Assembly (NCBI GenBank): GCA_964035575.1
Contig: OZ037852.1
Coordinates: 1,178,001-1,242,000, forward strand
Direction of reading: 5' to 3'
DNA from: Rhynchopus sp. YZ270_cl-10
Taxonomy: Eukaryota > Euglenozoa > Diplonemea > Diplonemida > Diplonemidae
Length of the DNA: 64,000 nucleotides
Position numbers and translations under genes: made by a program. The notes below the pieces were generated by a model that had not been told where the DNA came from, ran no database searches, and saw only the letters and a list, made by a program, of their open reading frames with translations. Within the stretch, counting starts at the first letter, position 1; every line of letters starts with the position of its first letter. Of the stretch, positions 40,202 through 49,050 are shown in pieces.

Positions 40202-41068
40202 ATGTCTTCAGTGACAGCGCATCGTCGGAGCGATGAAACGTTAGCAACGATTCGTGCGGAGACAAAGGCGATTGAGTTGGAGAACCGTGTGATGACATTG
40301 GAGGCGGAGCTGCGGAAGCTGCGGCAGGAGCGTGAGGTGGAGGAGAAGACAAGGCAGAAGGCGCATCATCGGAACGGCCGCGTGCTCCCGGCAAGCGGGT
40401 CGCAGCAGACCCTCGACCTTTCTCTCTGTGCCGCACAAAGCTCGCCTTCACCACCAGAACGCAGTCTTCCCGACACCCCTATCGAACCTTCCCCCACCGA
40501 ACCACACCACACCCCCAGCGCCAGCCCTCCCTGCCCATTAAGACGTCCCATCGACCCTTCCTCACAACGCCGTTCTGCAAGCCCTTCCCCCGCATTTCTT
40601 TCGGTCGAAAGCGTGCCTTTTAAGAGATTTCTCAAAAGGCTGCTGTCGGTGTACGAACCGTACACACTCTTTATTGAAGCATTGTCGAGGTGGACTGGGA
40701 GAGAGGCAGAGGCGGTGCTGCATTATTGTAAGGCGTACTCATTGACGTATGCGCATATCATGGAGATGGCGAAGGAGAGGAGTGCCTCGCCTGTGAGGGG
40801 CGCAAGGAGGGGTGGTCGTAGTGTCTCGCCCGCACCCCGCGAAGAAGCTGAGGGGGAAGAAACCACGCCCGCAAGAAAACGCCCTGTTCTCGTGAGGCAC
40901 ACAAATATGTCCTCCCTAGAGCGCAGTCCAGGAAATGCGCCAGGGGTCTACCATTCGACGTCCCCTACGCGGAAGGATGGTTCCCCTGCAGTGTCTCCAA
41001 TCCCAGCGGACAAGAATGGAGGGCATTCGCAGACAAGAATGAAGCGGTGGCCGCAAACAGGGAAGAAG

Positions 41069-41071
<3 letters not shown>
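40202..41071 (+). CDS. Coiled-coil, Ser/Pro-rich basic protein, unknown
   Basis: The 289-residue frame has coding-like composition and a pyrimidine-rich leader. Residues about 14-56 form a clear coiled coil (ENRVMTLEAELRKLRQERE). Residues 60-135 are Ser/Pro-rich and disordered. Residues about 138-185 form a compact helical region (FKRFLKRLLSVYEPYTLFIE and WTGREAEAVLHYCKAYSLTY) that could be a small domain. The tail is basic with many SP and TP sites (SASPVRG, SVSPAP, STSPTRK), which are possible kinase targets. This resembles cytoskeleton-associated proteins, but no family is recognised. A run of over 30 T follows the stop codon. Confidence 0.75.
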
Positions 41072-41104
<33 letters not shown>

Positions 41105-41447
41105 AAAATTCATCGTACATCTCAATGTAGGGGTGGTGTGGGCTTTTTTTTTGGGAATTCCGTGGGGTTGGGTATAGGGGCTTTGGATGTCAAGCCAGCT
41201 TTTTTGGGAAGGGTAAGGTAGTTCTGAAAGCAAGCCTAAAAAGTCTTTTAAAAAGGGGTATGTGTGTGTGTGTGTGGGGGGCCCCACTGTGGGATGGGAT
41301 GTTGTTCACGAAGAATGATATATCTGCGGTGATGTATTTGTCTTTCAAGATTTCTATATAAAAAAACAACAACAACAACACAACAGGGTCTGTGCCAAGC
41401 ATCCCTTACCTCAAAAAAAATAGTATCTCTGGGAAAAAAATGTTTTT

Positions 41448-41548
41448 TTTTTCTTGGTTGATCGCTCAATTACCCTGTTGGAAGGTGGGGGGTGATTGGC
41501 GACCGTTATCTGAGGAACTATTTCTCCTTTTAAGCTACGCTTTGTAGG
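41448..41548 (+). ncRNA. Structured element S, copy 2 (candidate RNA)
   Basis: This element matches 12122-12212 closely outside the first loop. The stem CAATTACCC with GGGTGATTG is preserved around a loop that is 6 bases longer. GAGGAACTATTTCTCC and GCTACGC-TTTGTAG follow in the same order. A partial minus-strand match lies at 45369-45397. Confidence 0.5.
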
Positions 41549-42031
41549 TAAAAGTTACTTGTGTCTCTTTGTCATTTAAGTAGGTACCCTGTCACGAAGA
41601 GGGCTTTTGTATTTCAAGTCAAATTAGGTTTTGTTGCATTGAAGCATCCACACTTAAAAGGGCGGGGTTTGTTTTCGTTATCCACACACAGTCCCTATCC
41701 TTCTTTTTTTTTTCGACAACGGTGGCAACAAAAGGGGGTGTTTTTTTGGAGGGGGGTGGACAACATTTCTTCAATACCTAGTGTCCCTCACCCCCCCCGC
41801 TATTTTGCTCTCTTTTTTTTCAATTTTTGTTTCCTTCTCCCCCACAAAAAGCGAAATGCAAATAACAAACAAAAAAAAAATGCTGTTTTTCCCCCCTCCC
41901 CTCCCCTTTACATACCCCGAAGGCGAATACCGTGTTTGCCTATATATTTCTTCTATATTCGCCCTATATTCGGATCCGAATAGAGAATGGTGAATGGTGA
42001 ATACGTATTTTCGTCTTCGGGGTATGCCTTT

Positions 42032-42075
42032 AGGTGACTTAACGCGAGGCTTAGGTTCATCTCATAAAACCCCCA
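42032..42075 (+). repeat. Hairpin cassette A copy, divergent
   Basis: AGGTGACTTAACGCGAGGCT is followed by TAGGTTCATCTCATAAAAC and a T run. The outer pairing (GGTGA with TCATC) is kept, while the inner stem is weaker. Confidence 0.6.
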
Positions 42076-42141
42076 TTTTTTTTTTTTATCTGCGATATAA
42101 CGGGGTTGGGTTTCACTTCTCGCACAAAACAAAAATAACTT

Positions 42142-42197
42142 ATAGTGGAGTTCATCCTCGGGGTGTCTACACTAATACAACCAAGTTTTCAAAATAA
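42142..42197 (+). repeat. Hairpin cassette B copy
   Basis: ATAGTGGAGTTCATCCTCGG and GGTGTCTACACTAATACAAC are followed by CAAGTTTTCAAA. The upper stem has CATCC opposite GGGTG, against CACTC in other copies. Confidence 0.82.
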
Positions 42198-42383
42198 ACA
42201 AAAACAAAAAACTTTTCATTCAATCCTCAATCCCCCCATGAAACGATGACCTACCCCCCTCCCGAAGAGGTCTGGTCTGTACGTGGCCTAACTGTGTCTT
42301 CACGATCCATGGCACATAGCACACCTTTAGTCTTTGTTTTAGGTGCCTGAGCATGAAACTCTTAGCTTCGTCTTACAAGTTTA

Positions 42384-42920
42384 TTTTGTTTGGGTACATT
42401 TAGTGCACCCTATTATACCTTCTATTCAGTAGAATAGAAAGTATATGAAACATTTTTTTTTTCTTTTTTGGGGCAGATTGCTATTCTTCAAAGGAGGATT
42501 TTTTTTTGGCTCCCCTGCAAAAATAGCAACTCTCATCAAAAACTGGCGACTTTATGTTGCCTACGAACAAAAAAAATTGGGACCGGGAGACGGTGGAGGG
42601 ACAAGCGTATGAAGGTGGTCCCCCACCCCTTACCATCCCTTCAACAATTTAAACCCCTTTCAGATGGGATGGCCACCTTTTTCAGTGTCGATCCCAATAC
42701 CAACTTTTCTTTTTGAGGCAAAATCCACAGCAAAAAAATAAAGTAGCGTGCCTTTCAACGTAACGACAATAACCTAGTGGAACACAACGTACCAATGATT
42801 ACGTTCCCCCTTGTGTTCACTATTCTTTCTTTTTTCTTTAAAAAGTTTGGGTATATTTTAAATAATTTAGTGCACCCTAGTATACGTTCTATTCAGTAGA
42901 ATAGAAAGTATATGAAATAT
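42384..42920 (+). repeat. Pair of direct repeats with TTCAGTAG palindrome
   Basis: Two copies (about 42384-42450 and 42845-42920) share TTTAGTGCACCCTA, TATAC and TTCTATTCAGTAGAATAG, then AAGTATATGAAA and a T run. TTCTATTC and GAATAGAA form a hairpin. A partial copy of the end is near 62878. Their role is unknown. Confidence 0.7.
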
Positions 42921-43697
42921 TTTTTTTTGTTCAAAAAACAATTTTGAAGAAACAACGGAGTGTGACTGCATTTAAATACAGATTCGACTGGCTAATGCGA
43001 ACGGTGCACGGATGCTCACAATGCGACCGGGGTGGGGAGGGGAAACGAGATTTTTGATTTTTTTTTTTTGGGGCCAAGCTTTATGCTTTACCCCCTAGTG
43101 GATACTGTCCAATCCTTTGCAAAGACATACTGTGAAAAAAAGCATGGCAATTAACCACATTTCTTTCCGTGCTGCCACAAGATTATTTTTTGAGAAGGTT
43201 TTGTTTTGGTTTTTTTTTTGTTCAAATCCACAATTATTTTCTATATTTCCCTCCTCCACCACAGTGCCTGTTAGCCCTATGTAGAATGGTTATCATAGTG
43301 CAATCATCTCAGACATTCTCTAGCTCTATACAAATGGGGAAGATATTGCAGACTCAGACTAAGACTGCATTATTTGATGACAGTGCTCTGCCTCCGCCGA
43401 ACGGAGGCAGTTTGCACTTTCAATCTTTCTTCTCCCCCAGCGCGATATCGATAATGCAGTGTGCACGAGAGGCACATTCATCTTACAAATTTTTATGTTG
43501 AGATATGTGTACACATGATATACATCCATCTTTCAAATTTTAAATGCTGACACCGTTTTTTTTCTTTTGCCGCTAGGTCCAGCACACATTTCTTCCCCAC
43601 ACCCCCCATAAGAAAAGTAACGTAACCTCAGTATTAAAAAAATCGGGGTGAGATGTTCTCCCCTCCCCCCTCCCTATTTCATCTCCTTTCCAACCCA

Positions 43698-43946
43698 CAC
43701 GACGGGACCCAGTGACAAGTAACAAGTGAAATCACATGTCATTTCACTTGTCATATGACAAAAAAAGTCACTTGTCATGACAAGTGACTTTCTATGGGGA
43801 TATAGGCTATTTACTTGTCGTTTACTTGTCACCTTTTTCACTTGTCACTTGTCACTTGTCACTTGTCACTTGTCACTTGTCACTTGTCACTTGTCACTTG
43901 TCACTTGTCACTTGTCACTTGTCACTTGTCACTGGGTCCCGTCGTG
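43698..43946. mobile_element. Foldback element enclosing a TCACTTG satellite
   Basis: The element is 249 bp, with perfect inverted ends (CACGACGGGACCCAGTGACA). The interior has palindromic CACTTGTCATGACAAGTG and a run of about 12 TCACTTG heptamers at 43846-43932 that blends into the right end. It lies 150 bases before the Rad1 start codon. The target duplication is not clear. Confidence 0.82.
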
Positions 43947-44096
43947 CATCCATCCACCACGGCCCCCACCCCACCCTACCCTACAAAAAGCCCACCAGCT
44001 TTTTTTACATTTTCTTTTTGTTCTCCCAACCCACCACCCTTTTTTGTGGTTCTTTCTCTTTTTCTTTCTCTCTCTCCTACACCACTCTACCCCACA

Positions 44097-45077
44097 ATGC
44101 AAACCACCAGCACCCGCACTGCGACAACCGCACCCACCCACACCTCTACCGCATCTTCATCAAACGGCCTTTTAAACCGAGAAAAATTTCGCATTTCCAC
44201 CTTGAATGCGAAGGCAATTTGCCGTATTTTATCCTTGCTGTTATGGACTAAGGACCCCTTTTGTAGAATTGTTGTTAGCGATTCAGGTGTTCGGGTGCAT
44301 ATGAGTGACAACGGGAAATGCGTCCACGCGACCGCCCTCATTCGAGAGGAGCTCTTCACCGAAATAAGCACAGCGGTGCGTGGAAGCAACGTCTGTTTTA
44401 GCGTAAACCTCAGCCACCTTCTGTATGCCTTTTCTATGACCGGGGCTGGTCCTCAATTGGTCCCTTTGGTCATGCGGTACCCGGGGGCTGATGGGAGTGT
44501 TCTCGTCGAATCTATTGACGGCGACCACAGCACTTCTTGCGCCCTCGCTGCAAAGACATGGGACGGAGAATTTCTCGATCTCGCCTTCAAACATAACGAC
44601 GTCATCATGAAGGCCAACATGAAGGCAGAGCTGCTCAAGGAGGTGGTCACAGATTTGGAGCATATGAACGCTGAGTCCGTGGAGATTGCGTTTTCTGCAG
44701 AGGACCAGGCAGTTACCTTCAAAGGGGGCTCGCAAAGTAATGGTTCTGTGAGCATCACTGCCTCCGCTCACGTTGCAAACCAACTCATTTCTAGCATCGA
44801 AATCGCGAGAAGTGGGGTCACATCGTTGGCGTTGGGGCACCTCGCGCATACTATCAAAACAGACTATTTCCGTGATGTGGCAGGCAGGGGAGGGGTTGTG
44901 GGGTCAGACCATGTCACATTCCGTGTCAACGCAGTGGGAACCGTCTCCCTCGTCTTCCACATCAAGTCTGCTGATGCCGCTGTGACCTGTGGAGTTGAAT
45001 GCACCATCCTACCTCTCTACAAGGCGCAATCAGACGCAGGTGACGCTCTTCAATTGACCCCCATGGGAGTCTCCTAA
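44097..45077 (+). CDS. RAD1: Rad1-like subunit of the 9-1-1 checkpoint clamp
   Basis: The predicted protein (326 residues) has the sliding-clamp fold. Rad1 forms a ring with Rad9 and Hus1 that loads on damaged DNA and activates the checkpoint kinase. After a Thr/Ser-rich start, residues about 33-95 match the first clamp strand set, with the Rad1-like VRVHMSDNGKCVHATALI. Later regions (ESIDGDH, VTFKGGSQSNG, ADAAVTCGVECTILPL) fit the second clamp half and the C-terminal strand. Start 44097 (CACAATG) excludes an upstream extension in frame that is only the TCACTTG satellite. The gene has no introns. PCNA is less likely, given the divergent sequence and the NGKCVHA motif. Confidence 0.75.
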   Translation: MQTTSTRTATTAPTHTSTASSSNGLLNREKFRISTLNAKAICRILSLLLWTKDPFCRIVVSDSGVRVHMSDNGKCVHATALIREELFTEISTAVRGSNVCFSVNLSHLLYAFSMTGAGPQLVPLVMRYPGADGSVLVESIDGDHSTSCALAAKTWDGEFLDLAFKHNDVIMKANMKAELLKEVVTDLEHMNAESVEIAFSAEDQAVTFKGGSQSNGSVSITASAHVANQLISSIEIARSGVTSLALGHLAHTIKTDYFRDVAGRGGVVGSDHVTFRVNAVGTVSLVFHIKSADAAVTCGVECTILPLYKAQSDAGDALQLTPMGVS

Positions 45078-45368
45078 AAGTATAACGACGGGTGAAAAAA
45101 GTAAATTGAATTGAAGTGTGTGGTTTCGTTAAGCCATACAAAAATTAAGTCATTTTCAATAGATGAGAGATGTCTCAAAAAATGGGAGGGGAAGGGGGGA
45201 AGGAGGAAGGGGAAGGGAACAGATTTGGAGTGGTGTGTGTGTGTGTGTGCACCATTGTGGCTCTAGCCACATTTTTCTGACAAAAAAAGGGGGAGGGGAA
45301 GGGGAGGGTAATGTGATGGGAGGAAGAAGAAGGGTGCTGTCTTTAAAAAGCAAGGTGACGAAGCACGG

Positions 45369-45397
45369 AAATTGAGCAATCAACGAAAAAAAAACCC
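45369..45397 (-). repeat. Partial inverted copy of element S
   Basis: The reverse complement reads TTCGTTGATTGCTCAATT, identical to the first bases of element S at 12126-12143. The stem-loop part is missing. Confidence 0.55.
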
Positions 45398-45809
45398 CCC
45401 TTTTTTTTTTCTCCCTTTTACTTAGTCTCACCTATCTGAGTTGCTATTTTTAATTTCTCGAAGAGTTTTTGAAGGCGTTCTGAAAGAACGTGATGTGCAG
45501 TGAAAAAAGGGGGAGGTCTAACCTCAAAATAACCCAGACAGCAGTGGCCCGGTTAAGTGCCCCGGTAACGGTCTTTGTGTCTTCTCTCTTAGTGCCCCCC
45601 CCCTTTTTTTTTTTGCGTCCGTCGTTTGATGTATTTTGCACTAATACACCACAATAAACCTCATACCCCCTTTCTGCACTACTTCACTGTGATTTTTTTC
45701 TCTTATTTTAGTTGAAATCCTACAAAAAAAAACGGTCTCTCTCTCTTCTCTCTCTTCTCTCTCGCAAAAAAAAGTTATGAGTTTTATTCAATTTGATAAA
45801 GTTTCTACG

Positions 45810-45960
45810 GAAAAAATGGCTGGGCGAGTAATTTCAGGTTTTACTTTATTTCACGGCCGTGAAATAAAGTATTACACGTATTTTAGCCGTAAAAAGTCTG
45901 GCCGTGAAAATAAAGTAACATTATTTCACGCTCACGGCCAAAAGTGGTTTTTCCCATACA
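45810..45960. mobile_element. Palindromic TTTCACGGCC foldback
   Basis: CTTTATTTCACGGCCGTGAA is a perfect palindrome core. The unit recurs in both orientations to about 45951. It is probably a short foldback element. The boundaries are uncertain. Confidence 0.55.
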
Positions 45961-46648
45961 AATTCAAAAATCCACCCCCTTACAAAAAAATTTTTTGACC
46001 CTATTTTTGGTGCTCTAAAGTGGAGTCTGACCCCCATGTCCAGATCTCAAAAATGCACGATGAGTCAAATAAAGCAACAGATTTCATGTTTTGAGTAGTT
46101 GTGGTAATGTGGTCTAATTTTTGCTTAGGGGGCTACTCTTCAGGGGGGTCTACTATTTGACCCCCCAGTAATAGTATTGGTAGAAACACGGTGCATACAA
46201 CTTTTGTGTCCTTGTTTCTTCACAACAACTATGGGGAGGAAGTCGAAGACGTGGGTGATGAGGAACACGGAGGTCAGCATAAAGGAAGAGGCAGACACTG
46301 CAATGGATAACACGCTCGCAACAGCTTCATCAACCGCACACGAGAAGGAGTACATGAAGTGTTGCACATATGTCCGAGTCAAAGAGAACATAAAGAGTGC
46401 ATCCTAGCTCCTCTGCACCAACATGTGAGATGTTCACATCGCACATAGTACTTTAAACACCTACATGATACGGGGTCAGGGAGTATTTTTAAAATGGGGG
46501 TATTTTTCTGTAGTACCTACCCCCCACCCACCCTCTGCCTCGCAAACACCACTCACCACGGGTTTATTGTGACACACCACGTTTTCTCCTTCACACGTTC
46601 ATCCATTTTTTCCATCTCAACTTTATCAAATTTTGAATAAAATTACGT

Positions 46649-46792
46649 ATTAAATGAAAATCAGGCAGATTTTCACTTGTGGGTGACTTTTTCACTCGTT
46701 TCTATTACTCCACTCGCTTCGCTCGTGAAGTAAACCTCACTCGTGAAAAAGTCACCCACGCGTGAAAATCAAGCGATCTGATTTTCATTTAA
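46649..46792. mobile_element. 144-bp foldback element
   Basis: The ends begin ATTAAATGAAAATCAG and are inverted at the right. A second inner inverted repeat (GTGGGTGACTTTTTCAC) is nested inside. It lies about 115 bases before the start codon of the GST-like gene. Confidence 0.78.
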
Positions 46793-46906
46793 TAAATAGT
46801 CATTATTTTTACCCTAATCATCCCCCACCACCCTCTCTCTATTCTTACTCCTTTTACAACCTATTTATCAGATTGCATTTCTTCTCTCTCACCGCAAATA
46901 CCAAAG

Positions 46907-47908
46907 ATGTCTTACGCACCGTCCTACGCACCGTCTTACGGCTCCCCAGTGTACAACGTGGCACCGCAGCTGTCGCCGAGGCAGTACACGCAGCACGCAT
47001 ACGATGCTCACCCACGCCACTCGACGTCGCCGTCACGCCACTACAGGGATGCCTACGCGCCTGCACAGCGCACTCCGTCTCCGAGGGGGTACCACCCGAC
47101 TGGGTACACCCAGCCGCCTGTTGCTGCTCCTATGACCTCGCCGGTTATTGTGTACGGACATCCGCTGAGCCAGCCTTGCAGGTCGGTGCAGTGGTATGTG
47201 AAGTACGCACGCAGCAATGCGGAAATCAGGTACATCGATCTGCTCGACAAGAAGGAACACAAAACGCCCGAATACGAGAGGAAGTTCCCAAGCATGCAGG
47301 TCCCCGCCGCTGAGGACAATGGACTGTACATCGAGGAGAGCACCGCCATCCTGCAGCACATTGCACGCAACGACCCGATCATGCCACGCGACGCACACGG
47401 CATCGCGAAGCTGAACACCCTCCTCGCACGCCACCTCTCCTCTGTGCGGAAGTGCAGCACGGAGCTCTTCCGCTTTGTCTTCTTCAGCAAGCCCGATGAG
47501 TTTGCAGGCCTCATCTCCAAGGGGCAGGAGACCATCGCACCGATTCTGAAGAGCTACAACGCGATCCTTGAGAAGCACCCCTACGTCGGTGGCCGCGACA
47601 TTTCTCTTGCGGACTTCATGTTTGCGCCCGAGGTGGATGGCTTCCTGTATGCCCGTGGTGCGCTGGGTGTGGATGTGTTGGGGCCGTACCCCGCGATCAA
47701 GGCGTACCTCCGCCGTCTCGAGAGCATCCCGGGCTACGTCGAGAACGTGCGTGCCGCAGCAGACAGTTTCGACTCCCTCGCAGAGAAGGGGATCGTGCCG
47801 AAGAACCCACGTGCTGCATCGCCAGCAGGGTCCTCCCGTACGACTCCCTCCCCCCGTGGTGGCAGCCCGTACAACACCAGCCCAACCGGAAGGCAGTACA
47901 CTCTGTGA
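46907..47908 (+). CDS. Glutathione S-transferase-like protein with disordered tails
   Basis: The predicted protein has 333 residues. Residues about 80-155 form the thioredoxin-like GST domain: VIVYGHPLSQPCRSVQWYVK (the Ser of SQPCR could activate glutathione as in theta-class enzymes), FPSMQVPA with the cis-Pro, and ESTAILQHIA, which binds the glutathione glutamyl group. Residues about 160-285 are the helical C-terminal domain (ISLADFMFAPEV). The first 78 residues are Tyr/Pro/Ser-rich (SYAPSYAPSYG) and the last 40 are rich in SP and TP sites. Both would be disordered, which is unusual for a GST and hints at binding or cytoskeletal attachment. There are no introns. Close relationship to eEF1B-gamma is possible but unproven. 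Confidence 0.9.
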   Translation: MSYAPSYAPSYGSPVYNVAPQLSPRQYTQHAYDAHPRHSTSPSRHYRDAYAPAQRTPSPRGYHPTGYTQPPVAAPMTSPVIVYGHPLSQPCRSVQWYVKYARSNAEIRYIDLLDKKEHKTPEYERKFPSMQVPAAEDNGLYIEESTAILQHIARNDPIMPRDAHGIAKLNTLLARHLSSVRKCSTELFRFVFFSKPDEFAGLISKGQETIAPILKSYNAILEKHPYVGGRDISLADFMFAPEVDGFLYARGALGVDVLGPYPAIKAYLRRLESIPGYVENVRAAADSFDSLAEKGIVPKNPRAASPAGSSRTTPSPRGGSPYNTSPTGRQYTL

Positions 47909-49050
47909 GGTGGATTGTGATTTTTTTTTGGTATTTTTTTTTGCACCTTGTAATACAATGTATATTGCGAAAATGAAATGATTTTTTTTTTGCACTTTCA
48001 ACTCTTTACTCTTGGCCCTCTCGCCAATCTAGCTACATATCCTAACTCTCCAATGTCTTTCGTCTTCGTCAACAAAAAAGGTTGCAGTTCAATTTGTATC
48101 TTTCACTTTACCGATTCCAAAAAAAAAACAGGGGGGTTACAGGGGTTGCACAGTACAGGGATTTCGGGTGTTCCGCTGTTCTGTGGCATCCCCCCCCGTC
48201 ACCCCCCATTTTTTTTTCTCTCTCTCAACTTGTGTGATTCTTTGTACGCACAATGGTAATGTGATTTGTTTGAAAGATTGTGTTTTGTGCGAAGGCACAC
48301 CCTTTCTTTTCATTCATTCTTTAGTTAGCCCTTTCTTCAGGTTTGCGTTTGTTGCCTTTGTTGTACGATGGATATGCACGTGAGGCATATTCATCTGACA
48401 ACATCTCTTCTTCTTACACCATTTTTCCTTTGCCCTTGGGCTATAGTGTGTTTATTTTGTCCCAGTTTCCTGAAAGTGAAATGGACAGGATGATGCACTA
48501 ATGGCGCATCGTGGAGGCAGTGTAATCGATTTTTTTTTTTTCCGTTTTTGATATCCGTCTTCCGTTCTTCGCATTTTGTTCGCAAGATGCGAGCCAAGGC
48601 GGGCCTCAATCCAGTTTGTTTTCTTGTCATGTTCTTCACCACAATGTGTTTCATCTGTCTTCAAGCCTTCTTTTAAACTTGCCCATCATGCGTTGCCAGG
48701 GAAAAGAAAGCTATGAAAGATATTTGCATCACGTGGTGTCATTCGCTCTCTTTCTTTCGAGTCACATTTTTGTAACCAAAAAAAAAAAAAAGGTAGTTCA
48801 TCATTTTCTGAGTTCTGTAACTATGTCCCTCCATGCAGTTCCTGATGTGTGCCGGTGAAGTGGTCCGCAGTGAGGTAGATACTCAAGAGCGGAGATGGGG
48901 TGTATGGCCTGCAATGTTCCATCGAAGCTTCATTTTTGTTAGGTGGGGTACGTGAGGCTTAGGTTCATCAATTTTGCTTGGTGTTTTTTGGTGTTTTTTC
49001 CCAACAAATCTTTATCTCATGAGACAGGCGAAACAAAAACACAAGCCACA
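47909..49050. other. Intergenic region before receptor cyclase
   Basis: No gene is seen. It contains tails resembling cassette A (CACGTGAGGCATATTCATCT near 48377 and GTGAGGCTTAGGTTCATC near 48952). The second lies about 80 bases before the next start codon. Confidence 0.6.

Larger units (their letters stand above)
41072..43697. other. Long non-coding region with repeats
   Basis: No gene is supported. It contains a poly-T run (41072-41103), a TG run (41260-41275) and element S copy 2 (41448-41548). A partial cassette D tail lies at 41583-41630, a cassette A-like motif at 42032-42075 and a cassette B copy at 42142-42197. Two copies of a motif with TTCTATTCAGTAGAATAG lie at about 42384-42450 and 42845-42920. 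A perfect hairpin (GCCTCCG with CGGAGGC, cassette E) lies at about 43390-43430. Confidence 0.65.
45078..46906. other. Intergenic with two foldback elements
   Basis: No gene is seen with confidence. It contains a partial minus-strand match to element S (45369-45397), a foldback at about 45800-45960 and another at 46649-46792. Short open frames near 46177-46407 are not convincing. Confidence 0.6.

Noticed and set aside
43815-44096. N-terminal extension of the Rad1-like frame
   Set aside because: It translates the TCACTTG satellite and the end of the foldback element. The CACAATG at 44097 is a better start.
44097-45077. Assignment as PCNA
   Set aside because: The clamp fold fits, but the NGKCVHATALI region and overall divergence fit Rad1 better. 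PCNA is normally much more conserved.
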